Of a stretch of 64,000 nt of DNA, positions 28,901 through 48,845 are shown piece after piece. The translations under genes and the position numbers were made by a program. The number at the start of each line of letters is the position of its first letter. Position 1 is the stretch's first letter. The DNA comes from Streptomyces pristinaespiralis. Its GTDB lineage: Bacteria; Actinomycetota; Actinomycetes; Streptomycetales; Streptomycetaceae. The DNA is taken from assembly GCF_001278075.1 (NCBI RefSeq), contig NZ_CP011340.1:8119501-8183500 (forward strand). Reading direction: 5' to 3'. A model generated the notes under the pieces. It had not been told where the DNA came from, searched no databases, and saw nothing but the letters and a program-made list of their open reading frames with translations.

Positions 28901-31900
28901 GCCGACCCCGCCACCACCGTCCACAGCGCCGCCCAGCTGCTGGCGGCCGTGCCCGAGCACCGGCTGCTGCTGGCCGCGGTCCTCGACCTCCTCGCCGGCC
29001 GCCACCGCGCCGGCCGGCCGGTGCCCCGACCCGCCGAACTCGCCCGCACCCGCCGGGCGCTGCTCGCCGACCACCCCGACCTGGCCGGCCACCTCACCCT
29101 CCTGGACCGTGCCCTGGAGTCCTACGGGCCGGTGCTGCGCGGCGAGGTGCCCGCCACCGCCGTCCTGTTCCCCGGCGGCGACCTCGGCCCCGTCAGCGCC
29201 GTCTACAGCGGCAACCGGCTCTTCGACCCGGTCAACACCGCCGCCGCCCACGCCCTGGCCGACGCCGCCCGCACCGTGCCCGCCGGCGCCCGCATCCTGG
29301 AGATCGGCGCCGGCGTGGGCGGCACCACCGCCGCCGCCCTCGACGCCCTCGACGCCCGCGGCGTCACCCGCTTCGACTACGTGTACACGGACCTGTCACC
29401 GGCCTTCCTGCAGCACGGCCGCCGCCGCTTCGGCGACCGGATCACCCCCCGGCTGCTGGACATCGAGAAGAACCCCGGCACCCAGGGACTCGCCGAGCAC
29501 ACCTTCGACCTCGTCGTGGCGAGCAACGTCCTGCACGCCACCCGCGACCTGTCCCGCACCCTCGCCCACATCGAGGAACTCCTCGCCCCCGGCGGGCGGC
29601 TGCTGCTCGTCGAGATGGTCGCCCCGGCCGCCGTCTACACCCTCACCTTCGGCCTCACCGACGGCTGGTGGCGCTACGTCGACACCGACCGGCGCATGCC
29701 CCACGGCCCGCTGCTGGACGTGGCACGCTGGCGCTCGCTGCTCACGGCCCGCGGCTGGAGCCTGACCGACACCGACCACCTGCGCGACGCGCCCGGCTGC
29801 GTCGCCCTGCTCACCTGCCGGCCGCCCGCCGCCGGCGCCGACCGCACCGAGGAGATCGCCGAAGGACTGCGCCGGATCGTGCGCGACCTGCTCGGCGACC
29901 CGTCGGCCACCGTCCCCGGCTATCTGCCCTGGCAGGAACTGGGCATCGACTCGCTCCTCAACATGGAACTGGTCCAGGCCGTCTCCCGCAGCCACGGCCC
30001 GCTGACCGCGACCGCCCTGTTCGAGCACCGCACCGTCGACGACCTCGCCCGGATGCTCGCCCGCCGCACCGCCCCGGACACCCCCACACACCACACCCCC
30101 AACCGCCCCGGCACCCACCCCGGCGACGACACCCGGCGCGACGACACCCGGCGCGGCGAGGACACCGCCGGGACGGTGGCACAGCTGCTGGCGCTGGTCG
30201 CCGAACTCACCGCCCAGGACCCGGCCCTGCTCGACGCGGACAGCGACTTCCCCGCCCTGGGCGTCGACTCGCTGCTCCACGAGGAACTCACCCAGCGGCT
30301 GCGCGAGATGTTCCCCGACCGGCCGGTGCCCGCCACCCTGATCTTCGAACACCCCACCCCCCGCGCCCTGGCCCGCCACCTCGCCCCCACACCCACCGCC
30401 CCCGCCGCACCGCCTGCCGGGAGCCGTGCCACCGCGCCCCCCGCGCCCCCCGCGCCGCCGGCCGCCGCAGGCGTGAGCGCCCCGGCCCGCCTGCCCGCCG
30501 CCCCGCTCACCGCCGCCCCCGCCGCCGTACCGCCCGCGCCGCCGGCCGGTGCGCCGGCCGCCGCGCCCGGCGCGGCGATCGCCGTGGTCGGCCTCGCCGG
30601 CCGCTACCCGGGCGCCCAGGACCTCGACGCCTTCTGGGAACTGCTCAGTTCGGGCCGCACCCCGGTCCGCGAAGTGCCCGCGGAACGCTGGGACTGGCGC
30701 ACCGCCCGCACCGCAGGCGGCGGCTACGCCCGCTACGGCTGCTTCCTCGACGACATCGACACCTTCGATGCGGCCCTGTTCCGCATCACCCCCAGGGACG
30801 CGGCCCTGATGGACCCGCAGGAGCGGCTGTTCCTGGAAGTGGCCCGTGAGGCGTTCGAGCACGCCGGCTACGCCCGCCCCTCCCTGACAGGTCATCACGG
30901 CGGGCCGCGGGTGGGCGTGTTCGCCGGGGTCACCGCCAACAGCCACCTCCTCGCCCAGCACGACGCCCGCACCGCCGGCGCCGACAACCCCGAATACGCG
31001 GTCACCGCCGCCGCGTCCGTCGCCAACCGCGTCTCCCACGCCTTCGACCTCAGCGGCCCGAGCCTGAGCGTCGACACCATGTGCTCCTCCTCGCTGACCG
31101 CGCTGCACCTGGCGTGCCGGGCCCTGCGCGACGGCGAGGCCGACCTCGCCCTGGCCGGGGGAGTCAACCTCTACCTGCACCCCGACCGGTTCGCCGGCCT
31201 GTGCGCGCTCGGCATGCCCTCCAGAGGCGACCGCACCCGCAGCTTCGGCGCCGGCGGCGACGGCTTCGTCCCCGGCGAAGGCGCCGGCGCCGTCGTCCTC
31301 AAACGCCTGGACCGCGCCGAGGCGGACGGCGACACCATCCACGCCGTCATCCGCGGCACCGGCCTCAACCACGGCGGCGGCACCGGCGGCTACACCGTCC
31401 CCAACCCGCGCGCCCAGGCCGCCCTCATCGACGCCACCCTCAAGGACGCCGGCCTCGAGGCCGCCGGCATCGGCTACCTCGAGGCCCACGGCACCGGCAC
31501 CGAACTCGGCGACCCCGTCGAACTGCGCGCCCTGGCCCTGGCCTTCGAAGACAGCCGGCCCGCCCGGGAACCGCTGCGCATCGGCTCGGTCAAGTCGAAC
31601 ATCGGCCACACGGAGGCCGCCGCCGGCATCGCCGGACTGACCAAGGCGATCCTCCAACTGCGCCACCACCGCTTCGTGCCCACCATCGGCGCCGACCGGC
31701 TCAACCCGAAACTCGACCTGGACAACACCCCCCTGCACATCCAGCGGGCCACCGAACCCTGGAGCGGTGACCGGCCGCGCCGCTGCGCCGTCAGCTCCTT
31801 CGGCGCGGGCGGCGCGGGCGCCCACGCCGTCCTGGAGGAGTACCGGATGCCGCCGCCCGCCGGCACCGGCGCACCCCTACCGGTGCTCGTGCCGCTCGCC

Positions 31901-34900
31901 GCGCCGGACGCCGACCGGCTGCGCACCGTCGCCCGCCGCCTCGCCGACACCGTCGACGACGCCACCGCGACCCTCGCCGACATCGCCCACACCCTGGCCA
32001 CCGGCCGCGACCCGGGACCGCACCGCGCCGCCGTCACCGCCCACGACCACGCCGAACTGCGCGCCGCGCTGCGCGCCCTGGCCGAGGACACCCCCCACCC
32101 CGCCCTCACCACCGCCGACCACCCCGGCCCCGACACCGGTGACCACCCGCACGCTCACGACGACGACGACGGCGGGCGCGGCGCCGCGCGGGCCTGGGTC
32201 GCCCACGGCACCTACCGGGCCCCCACCGGCCCGGCACGACGGGTGCCGCTGCCGCCCACCCCCTTCGCCCGCATCCCCTGCACCGTGCCCGGCGCCGGCC
32301 GGCCGGCAGCCGAGCGGCCCTCCCACATGCCGCTCACCGACACCGTCCGCGTGCCCGCCGCCCGCACCGTCACCGCCCGCCTCGGCGGCGCCTCCCGCTG
32401 GGTGCGCGACCACATCGTCGACGAACAGATGCTGCTGCCCGGCGCGTTCCACCCCGAACTCGTCCACGAAGCGCTGATCGCCGCCGACGAGAACCCCTAC
32501 CGCACCGACATCCGCGACCTCGCCTGGCCCCGGCCCGCCACCGGGCTGCCCATGACCGTCACCACCCACCTCGAGGAACCCGACACCCACGGCACCCGCC
32601 GCTTCACCACCACCGTCGCCGGCACCCTCGTCGCCCAGGGCACCACCCACCCCCGGCCCGCCGACGGCGCCGGCGCCCCCCTGCGCCCCCACCTCGTCTA
32701 CCGGCCCGCCGACCTCGACGCCCGCCTCGACGGCCACGACACCGGCACCGACGCCTTCTACCAGGCCTTCACCACCCACGGGTTCACCTACGGGCCGCTC
32801 TACCGCACGGTGCGGCGCACCGCCGTGCACGGCGAGGAGACCACCGCCGAACTGCGCCTGCCACCGGGCGAGGACACGGACGGACGCCATGTGCTGCACC
32901 CCGCCCTCCTCGACGGCGCCTGCCAGAGCGCCGCGTACCTGCTGCTCACCGAGACGCCCGCACCCCGCAGGCTGCGGCCCCTGACCATCGGCCGGCTCAC
33001 CGTCCACCGACCCGCCACCACCGGCGCCTACGTCCACACACGCCGCGTCAGGCGCGACGAGACCGCCGGCGTCCACGTCTTCGACCTGTGCCTCATCGAC
33101 CCCGACAACGGCGAGGTCCTCGCCGAGATCGACGGCTTCCGCATCCGCGTGGACACCACCGCAGTGCCTGCCGCCCTCACCGCACACCCCGAACCGGCCA
33201 CCGCACCCGCCCACCCGGCCGACGTGCCGCTGGCCGGCTACCGCCTGGGCTGGCACACCGCCCCCATCGGCGACGACACCCGCGCCGGCACCGACGGCCC
33301 GCTGTGGCTGATCGGCGACGGCTCCGGCACCCTCGCCGCCCACGCCCCCGGCCACATCCCGGCCGCCGCCCTGCTCGAACCCGGCCCCGGCCTCGACGAG
33401 CAGCAGCTCGAGCGGACAGCGGCCCGCACCGGCACCCCGGCCACCGTCCTCATCGACCTCACCCACCTCACCGACCCGCACCACCCCGGGCTCGGCACCA
33501 CCCCCCTGCGCCTCGAACAGACCCCGGCCGCCTGGGAACACTTCACCACCACCGCACTCACCCCCCTGTTCACCCTGCTGCGCACCCTCGTACGCAGCCG
33601 CGCCCTGGACGGCGCCCGCATCCTGCTGGTGACCCGCACCGCACCCGACGGGCACCTCACCCCCCTTGTGCGCGCCCTGCACAGCCTGATGCGCACCGCC
33701 GCGGGAGAGACCGGCCGGTTCACCCTGCGCCTGGCCACCCTCGACGCCGCCTGGGCGCTGGCGGACCCCGACGCCGCCCGCACCGCCCTCCTCGCGGAGA
33801 CCGCCGCCGACGACGCCGACTGGACCCGCCTGGGCCCCGCCGGCCGGCGCCGCACCGCCGTCCTCACCCGCACCCCCGAACCGGCCCCCGGCACCGCCGG
33901 CACTCTCCTCGACGGGGCCGGCACCTACCTGATCACCGGCGGACTGGGCGGACTGGGACGGCACATCGCCGCCGGCATCCTGCACCGTGCCCCCACCGCA
34001 CGCCTCGTCCTGATCGGCCGCTCGGAACCGGACGACGCCGCCCTCGAGACCCTGCGCCGCGCCGCCGCCGGCGACGACCGGATCATCTACCGCCGCTGCG
34101 ACGCCACCGACCCCCGACAGGTCGCCGACCTCGCCACCCACCTCGCCGACAGCCGCATCCGCCTGCACGGCGTCGTCCACGCCGCCGGAGTACTGCGCGA
34201 CCAGTTCCTGCGCGGCAAGACCCCCGAAGCCGTCCAGGCCGTGTGCCGCAGCAAGATACTCGGCGCGCTCCACCTCGACGCCGCCCTCGCCGACCACCCG
34301 CTGGACTTCTTCGTCCTCGCCTCCTCCCTCGCCTCCCTCGTCGGCAACCAGGGCCAGAGCGACTACGCCTTCGCCAACGGCTTCCTCGACCAGTTCGCCC
34401 ACCAGCGCGCCCGCTGGGCCGCACGCGGCCTGCGCCCCGGCCGCACCCTGACCGTCGGCTGGCCGGTCCTCGCCGACGCGGGCACGGCCCCCGCCCCCGA
34501 CACCCTGCGCTACCTCGAACAGACCTACGGCCTCGCACCGGTCGCCACCCGCGACGCGGTGGCGGCCCTGTGGCCCCGCCTCACCGCCGCCACCACCCCC
34601 GACACCGCCTACATCGCCCTCGTCGCCGGCGACCACACCGTCTGGGACCGGGCCCTGCCCACCACCACCACCGTCATCGAGACGGCCCCCACCGCGCCCG
34701 CACCGGCACCCGCGCCCGCCGCCCCCGCCGCCACCCCCGCACAGGACACCGCCCCCGCACGGGCCGCCCTGCGCTGGCTGGGCGAACGCGTCGCCGAGGC
34801 CGTCGGGGTACGGCCGGAGACGATCGACCCGCAGGCCCCGCTCACCGACTACGGCGTCGACTCCATCTCCCTGATGCGCCTCAGCCGCATGCTCGAGGAC

Positions 34901-37900
34901 GACCTGGGCCGCATCCCCCTGTCTGTCCTGCTCGACAGTGCCACCCTGCAAGAACTGACCGACCGTCTGCTCGCCGACATGGGCCCGCAGCTGACCGCCG
35001 CCGTCACCGCGGCCACCACCCCTGCCGCCGGCCCGGTGCCGGCCACCGCGGCCACGCCGGACGCCACCACCGCTGCCGCGCCTGTCACGGCGGCCGGCCC
35101 GCACACACCCGCGACCGCGACCGTGCCCGTGCCTGTGGAAGCGGGCGTCGACGACGACCGGACCGCCGTACTGCCCGACCGGCTGGCGGGGATGTGGGCC
35201 GCCGACCAGGGCGCCGCGCCCCACGCCCCGTACAACATCAGCCTGGCGTGGCGGCTGCCCGCCACCGCCGACCGCGAGGCCCTGCGGGACGCCGTCGCCG
35301 CCCTGGTGCGCCGGCACCCGGTGCTCGGCTGCCGCGTACGGCCCCACGACGGCGCCCCCGCCTTCCTCCCCGCCCCTGACACCACCGCCCTCGCCACCCG
35401 CATCGTCGCCGAGGACACCATCGGCCAGGCCGTCAGGGACGAGGCGGACCGGCGGATCGACACCTCCGCAGGACCGTTGCTGCGTGCCGTCCTGTGGGAG
35501 CCGCAGGACGGCGGCCAGGGCCCCGTCCTGCAGCTGACCACCCATCACATCGCCGTCGACGGACGCTCCGCCGAACTGCTGCGCGACGACCTCGCCGCCC
35601 TGTACACCGCCGCCGCGCACGGCGGCCCCGCCCCGGCGCCCGCCGCCCCCTTCGCCCGTGCGCTGCGCCGCGAGCAGGAGACCGGCGCACCCGGCGCCCT
35701 CCAGGAGGACGAGCGGTACTGGACCCAGCGGCTGGCCGGCGCCGCGCCGCAGGGCGTGCTGTTCCCCGGCGGCGGCGGGCGGGCCGGGGCCGCGGGAGGC
35801 CACCGCGAGTACCGGATGCCGCCCGCCCTGTCGCAGCACCTCGCCCAGGTCGCGCAGAGCGCCGGCGTGCCGCCGTTCACCGTGCTGCTCGCCGCGTTCG
35901 CCGCCGCGCTGTCCCGGGCCACCGGGCACCGCTCGTTCCTCGTCGCCGTCCCCACCTACGGGCGCACCTCGCGCGAGGAGGAGACAAGCGTCGGCTGCTT
36001 CGTCAGCACCGTGCCGCTGCGGATCGACCTCGACCCCGGCCGGCCGGTCACCGACTGGCTGAAGGACCTGAACCAGGAGGTGCGCGGCGCGCTCGGCCAC
36101 GCCCGGCTGCCCTACCCGCGCCTGGTCGAACTGTGCCGGGCGGCGGGCGGCGAGGACGCCGTGCCCACCGTCACCCTCGCCTACCAGAACTGGGAGCGCA
36201 CCGGCGACGCCCCGACACCGGACGGCTGGGAGCCGGTGTACCGGCGCGGACAGCGCGGGCACTTCGACCTCGGCCTGGAGGTGACCGACACCCCCGCCGG
36301 CACGGAGATCCTCGCCAACCACCGCACCGCCGTCCTGGACACCGCGCGCGTCGACGCCTTCGTCGAGGACCTGCGGCGCACCGCGGCCGAACTGGCCCGC
36401 CGCCCCGCCACGGTGGGGGAGCTGCTCGACCCGGCGGCCGGGACCCTCGTCACGCGCTTCGCGGCCACCGTGCGCCGCCACGGGCGGGCGACGGCCGTCG
36501 AGGACGCGCACGGCAGCCTCAGCTACGCCGAACTCGACGCGCTCTCCGACGACATCGCCCACCGGGTGTCCCGACTGGCCGCGCCCGGCGCCCCCGTCGC
36601 CGTCCTGATGCACCGCAGCATGCGGCTGCCGGCCGTCCTGCTGGGCATCCTCAAGAGCGGACGCCCCTATGTGCCGCTGGACGACTCCTACCCGAGCGAA
36701 CGGCTGAAGCTGGTCGTCGGGGACGCGGGATGCGAGGTGGCCGTCGCCGACCGCGAGCTGACGTGGCTGCTGCCGCAGCGGCTGCGGATCGTCGACCCCA
36801 CCACCCCTGCCACCCCCACCACCCCTGCCGCCCCGGCCGCGGCCCTCGCCGGTGCGCCGACGGGCGGGCAGGGGCGGGAGCCGGCCGCGGCGGTGTGCGG
36901 GCCGGACGACCTCGCCTACGTGATGTTCACCTCCGGCAGCACCGGACGGCCCAAGGGCGTCCCGGTCACCCACGCCAACGTCGTGCACACCCTGGAGGCG
37001 ATCGCCTCCACGGTCGGCATCACCGAGGACGCCCCCGGGCGGCTGCTGGCGGTCACCACCCTGTGCTTCGACATCTCCGTCCTGGAGCTGTTCCTCCCGC
37101 TCCTGACCGGCGGCACCGTCGTGATCGCCGAACGCGCGGACGTCGTCGACGCCCGCCGGCTGGGCCGGCTGATCGACGAGCGGGCCGTCACCGCCATGCA
37201 GGCCACCCCCGCCGGCTGGCAGCTGCTCGTGGACGGCGGCTGGAGCGGCCGGCGTGAACTGACCGCCCTGTGCGGCGGGGAGGCACTGCCGCCCAACCTC
37301 GCCGCCGCGCTCGCCGAGCGCACCGGCAGCCTGTGGAACGTCTACGGACCCACCGAAGCGACCATCTGGTCCACCATCGGACCGGTCACCGCCGGCGGCC
37401 CCGTCCACCTCGGCGGGCCGATCGGCGCCACGGACCTGCTCGTCACCGACACCGCCGCGACCCGCGAGGCGGCGGTGGGGGAGAGCGGTGAACTGTGGAT
37501 CGGCGGCCCCGGCGTGGCCCGCGGCTACTGGCAGCGGCCGCAGCTGACCGCCGAACGGTTCACCGGCCACCCGCTGCGGCCCGAGGGCGGCGGACGCTGG
37601 TTCCGCACCGGCGATCTCGTACGCCGCGACGCCGACGGCCGGCTGGTCTTCCTCGGCCGGGCCGACAGCCAGGTCAAGGTCCGCGGCCACCGCATGGAGC
37701 TCGGCGAGATCGAGACCGTACTGGGCGGCCACCCGGCGCTCGCCCGCGTCGTCGTCACCGTGCACGGCGAGGGCCCCTCCGCCCGGCTGCTGGCGATCGC
37801 CGTCCCGCGCGCCGGCACCGCCCTGCCCGACATCGGCGCACTGCGCGAGTACGCCTCCGCGGCGCTGCCGCCGTGGATGCTGCCCGACCGCCTGATCGCC

Positions 37901-38418
37901 GCCGAGCAACTCCCGCTCACCCCCAACCGCAAGGTCGACCGGCAGGCGGCGGCCCGCCTCGCCGACCCCACCACCCCCGCCCCCGCCGACACGGCACCCG
38001 CGCCCGCGGCCGCATCCGCGCCCGCCGACACGGCACCCGCGCCTGCGGCCGGGCCCGAATCCGTACCGGCACCGGCGCCCGTCGGACGGGCGGCGATCGC
38101 GGACCGGGTCGGCGCCCTGTGGCGCGAACTCCTCGAACTCGACGACGTACCGGGCGACCGGAGGTTCTTCGACCTGGGCGGCAACTCCCTGCTGCTGGGG
38201 CGGCTCTTCGCCCGCCTCGACGACGCCTATCCCGGCGCCTCGCTCGAACTCGCCGACCTGTTCGCCCGGCCGACCCTCGACGACCTCGTCGGCCTGCTCA
38301 CCGCCCGCCTGGGCGGCGACACGGGCCCGGCCCCCGCCGACCGGCCGGGAACCGCCCCGGTGCCCGCCCGCCCCTCCCGCCGTGAGCTGCGGCGCGCGTT
38401 CCGACTCGGAGACGAACG

Positions 38419-38422
<4 letters not shown>
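22922..38422 (+). CDS. E2-fused trans-AT PKS/NRPS: starter loading, two PKS modules, glycine module
   Basis: 5166 aa. E2 part: lipoyl domain 6-80 (EMEHDK, K45), E3-binding domain 132-172, acyltransferase core 220-431 with His407 in HTVLNG (usual HxxxDG has Asp). Then ACP1 449-515; module 1 KS 575-998 (TACSG, EAHGTGT, NIGHLEG: condensing), DH 1166-1396, KR 1493-1923, C-methyltransferase 1973-2303 (LEIGAGVGGTT), two ACPs; module 2 KS 2551-2976, DH 3136-3414, KR 3436-3913, ACP 3949-4018; NRPS C 4078-4499 (HHIAVDG), A 4516-5016, PCP 5054-5131. A-domain pocket D-I-L-Q-L-G-V-I-W is one residue from the glycine code. No AT domain. Predicted product: the isobutyryl-derived C-methylated carbinol, enoyl, glycyl chain of streptogramin A. 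The ATG follows AAGGA (22910); one at 22904 is also in frame. Stop overlaps the next ATG. Confidence 0.93.
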
Positions 38423-45960
<7,538 letters not shown>

Positions 45961-45969
<9 letters not shown>

Positions 45970-46025
45970 GAGCCCCAGCACACCTGAGAGCCCCGGCACA
46001 CCTGAGAGCCCGGCACACCTGAGAG
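45961..46025 (+). repeat. 18-bp tandem repeats spanning the PKS stop codon and carrier-protein RBS
   Basis: CACACCTGAGAGCCCCAG is repeated at 45961, 45979 and 45997, with a shortened fourth copy at 46014. The first copy contains the PKS stop TGA (45967-45969); the last supplies GAGAGGACG, the ribosome binding site of the next gene. See findings. Confidence 0.8.
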
Positions 46026-46039
46026 GACGACCCGACACC

Positions 46040-46291
46040 ATGACCGAGGAAGAGATCTTCGCCGTCATCCGCGCCCAGATCGTCGACGTACTGCCGGAGA
46101 CGGCCGGCATCGACATCACCCTCGACCACAGCATGCGCGACCTCGGCGCCAACTCCATCGACCGCATGGACGTGGTGATCGCCGCCCAGGACGAGCTCGG
46201 CATCACCGTGCCCGGCGCGGCCCTCACCCGGGCCGAGGACCTGCGCTCGCTCGTCGCCGTCTTCCGCTCGCACCTGAGCACCCACGCGTGA
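46040..46291 (+). CDS. Discrete donor acyl carrier protein of the HMG cassette
   Basis: 83 aa, with the phosphopantetheine site in LGANSIDRMDVV and the ACP helices around it. A free ACP beside a Cys-to-Ser KS, an HMG-CoA-synthase homologue and two enoyl-CoA hydratases is the standard donor ACP of polyketide beta-branching: it carries malonyl that becomes acetyl. ATG after GAGAGGACG. Its stop overlaps the GTG of the KS gene (GTGA). Confidence 0.9.
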   Translation: MTEEEIFAVIRAQIVDVLPETAGIDITLDHSMRDLGANSIDRMDVVIAAQDELGITVPGAALTRAEDLRSLVAVFRSHLSTHA

Positions 46292-47562
46292 GAGCGCTGC
46301 CCGGCCCCGTGGCCGTCACCGCCGCCGCGGTCCTCACCCCGCTCGCCGACGACCTGGACGGCTTCACCGCCGCCCTGCTCGCCGGCCGCAGCGCGGTGAC
46401 CCTGCACGGCGAGGAGGAGGACACCGGCGCCCTGCCCGCAGCCGCCCTGGACGGCTTCGACCTGGCCTCCTGGGCCGCCCGGCACCTGGCCGGCGACGAG
46501 GTCACCGCGGCCCGGCTGCGCAAGGTCGCCGGCCGGGCCGCGCTGCCCGCCCGCACCGCCGCCTGCGTCGCGCTGCGCGCCGTGCGCGACGCGCACCTGA
46601 CCGAGGAGCAACTCGCCGACGGCACCGCGCTGATCGTCGCCGGCAGCAACCTCGCCCTCGCCCACCAGGCGGCCACCGTCCTGGGCCACGACCGGGCACC
46701 CGGCCGGCTGCGCGCCTCCTACGCGCTGACCCACCTCGACGTGGACACGGTCGGCGCGGTCAGCGAACTCACCGGCATCCGCGGCGAGGGCTGGGCGCTG
46801 GGCGGCGCGTCCGCCAGCGGCACCCTCGCCCTGATCCAGGCCGCCCGTACCGTCGCCGCCGGCTGGGCCGAACGCGCCCTGGTCGTCGCCCCGGTCGCCG
46901 AACTGTCCCCGGTGGAGACCGAGGCGCTGCGCCGCACCGGGGCGATGGCCCACGAGCACTTCCGTGACGAACCCGCCCGCATGTGCCGGCCCTTCGACGC
47001 CGCACGGCAGGGCTTCGTCCGCGGCGAAGGGGCCGCCGCGCTCGTCCTGGAACACCCGCACGCCGCCCGCCGCCGCGGCGCCCCGGTCCTGGCCGAGATC
47101 ACCGGGCACGGCCAGCGCCTGGACGCCCGGCGCGGCACCGAACCCGACGCCGACGGCCAGGCGGCCGCCATGCGCGCGGCCCTGGCCACCGCCGGCCTCG
47201 AGCCCGCCGACATCGACTACGTCAACGCGCACGGCACCGGCTCCGTCCTGGGCGACACCACCGAAGCGGCCTCCCTGACAGCGGTGTTCGGCACCCGCCC
47301 CTCGCTGCGCGTCAACTCCACCAAGCCGCTGACCGGCCACTGCCTGTCGGCGGCCGGCCTGATCGAGGCCGCCGCCACCGTCGCGCAACTACGGGCGGGC
47401 ACCGTCCACCCCAACGTGAACCTGGAACGGCCCGACACCGCCGTCCCGCTGGCCGGCCGCACCGCCGAACACCTGCCGCTGCGCACCGCGCTCAGCAACA
47501 GCTTCGCCTTCGGCGGCATCAACGCCTCCGTGGTGATCCGCCTCCCCGACCCCCGGCCCTGA
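46288..47562 (+). CDS. Decarboxylating ketosynthase-like protein (Cys to Ser) of the HMG cassette
   Basis: 424 aa, free-standing KS fold. The nucleophilic Cys is replaced by Ser175 (GGASASGT in place of the usual TACSS), while the two histidine motifs remain (VNAHGTGS, PLTGHCLSA). This is the signature of the KS homologues that decarboxylate malonyl-ACP to acetyl-ACP without condensing it. It would supply the acetyl nucleophile for the HMG synthase. It starts with GTG overlapping the donor ACP stop and is followed 32 bp later by the synthase gene. C-terminal FAFGGINASVV is normal for the fold. Confidence 0.9.
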   Translation: MRALPGPVAVTAAAVLTPLADDLDGFTAALLAGRSAVTLHGEEEDTGALPAAALDGFDLASWAARHLAGDEVTAARLRKVAGRAALPARTAACVALRAVRDAHLTEEQLADGTALIVAGSNLALAHQAATVLGHDRAPGRLRASYALTHLDVDTVGAVSELTGIRGEGWALGGASASGTLALIQAARTVAAGWAERALVVAPVAELSPVETEALRRTGAMAHEHFRDEPARMCRPFDAARQGFVRGEGAAALVLEHPHAARRRGAPVLAEITGHGQRLDARRGTEPDADGQAAAMRAALATAGLEPADIDYVNAHGTGSVLGDTTEAASLTAVFGTRPSLRVNSTKPLTGHCLSAAGLIEAAATVAQLRAGTVHPNVNLERPDTAVPLAGRTAEHLPLRTALSNSFAFGGINASVVIRLPDPRP

Positions 47563-47594
47563 AGCCACCAGAACCTGTAGTTACGGAGAAGACC

Positions 47595-48845
47595 ATGAAG
47601 CAGGTCGGCATCGAAGCCATCAACGCCTACTGCGGTGAGACCTACATCGACGTGCCGACCCTGTTCGCGGCCCGCGGCCTCGACGACAGCCGGATCGGCA
47701 ACCTGATGATGGACCGCAAGAGCGTCGCACTGCACTGCGAGGACGCCGTGTCCTTCGCCGTCAACGCCGCCAAACCCCTCATCGACGCACTCACCGACAG
47801 CGAACGCGACGCGATCGAACTGCTCATCGTCGGCACCGAGTCGGGCGTCGACTTCGGCAAGTCACTGGCCACCTACGTCCACGACCACCTCGGACTGCCG
47901 CGCAGCTGCCGCCTGTTCGAGACCAAGCAGGCCTGCTACAGCGGCACCGCCGCCCTCCAGATGGCCGCCGCCACCGTCGCCGCCAGCCCCTTCGAGGGCA
48001 CCAAGGCCCTGGTCATCAGCAGCGACGTGGCCCGCCCCGTCCCGCACACCTACGTCGAACCCAGCCAGGGCGCGGGCGCGGTGGCCATGCTCGTCGGCGA
48101 CCACCCCGTCGTCGCCGCCTTCGACCCGGGCGCCAACGGCTTCCACTCCTACGAGGTCATGGACACCTGCCGCCCCGACCCCGAGGCCGAGGCCGGCGAC
48201 ACCGACCTGTCCCTGCTGACCTATATCGACTGCCTCAAGGGCTCCTTCACCGACTACGCCCGCAAGGTCGAGGGCGCCGACTTCCTCGACACCTTCGACC
48301 TGCTCGCCATGCACACCCCCTTCCCCGGCATGGTCAAGGGCGCCCACCGGGCCGCCCTGCGGAAACTGAAGCGCGGCATGGCCCCCCAGGCCGTCGAGGA
48401 CGACTTCACCACCCGCCTCGGCCCGGCGATCCGCTACCCGCAGCAGGTCGGCAACATCTACGCCGGCACCGTCCACCTCGCCCTCGCCTCCACCATCGAC
48501 CACGCCGTCATCGACCGCGAACACCGCGTCGGCGTCTTCTCCTACGGCTCCGGCTGCGCCTCCGAGTTCTACAGCGTCACCATCACCCCCGAATCCCGGC
48601 GCGCCGTGCGCGCCATGGGCATCCGCGAGGCCCTCGACGCCCGCTACGAGCTGAGCATGGACGAGTACGACGCCCTGCTCACCGCCACCGCGGAACTCAA
48701 GTTCGGCATGCGGGACTTCACCTTCGACCTCGACCGCTTCCCGCAGATCACCAAGGAACGCTTCACCGGCGGCCGCCGCCTCGTGCTGGCCGCGGTGCGC
48801 GACTACCACCGCGAGTACGTGTGGCTCGACGGAGCCGCCCGATGA
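47595..48845 (+). CDS. HMG-CoA synthase homologue for beta-branching
   Basis: 416 aa, thiolase-fold HMG synthase. The nucleophile is Cys114 in ETKQACYSGTAALQ; HTPFPGMVKGAHR and GNIYAGTVHLALAS supply further active-site blocks and MDRKSVALHCEDAV is conserved near the N-terminus. It adds acetyl from the donor ACP to the beta-ketone held on the tandem ACPs of the preceding PKS, giving a 3-hydroxy-3-methylglutaryl-type branch. ATG after GGAGAAG. Stop overlaps the start of ECH1 (ATGA). Role equivalent to VirC of virginiamycin M by context. Confidence 0.93.
   Translation: MKQVGIEAINAYCGETYIDVPTLFAARGLDDSRIGNLMMDRKSVALHCEDAVSFAVNAAKPLIDALTDSERDAIELLIVGTESGVDFGKSLATYVHDHLGLPRSCRLFETKQACYSGTAALQMAAATVAASPFEGTKALVISSDVARPVPHTYVEPSQGAGAVAMLVGDHPVVAAFDPGANGFHSYEVMDTCRPDPEAEAGDTDLSLLTYIDCLKGSFTDYARKVEGADFLDTFDLLAMHTPFPGMVKGAHRAALRKLKRGMAPQAVEDDFTTRLGPAIRYPQQVGNIYAGTVHLALASTIDHAVIDREHRVGVFSYGSGCASEFYSVTITPESRRAVRAMGIREALDARYELSMDEYDALLTATAELKFGMRDFTFDLDRFPQITKERFTGGRRLVLAAVRDYHREYVWLDGAAR

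Noticed and set aside
21250..30849. A 3199-aa forward frame overlapping the E1 and first PKS genes
   Set aside because: Arg/Pro/Gly-rich shadow frame; the real proteins in the other frame have complete domain motifs throughout.
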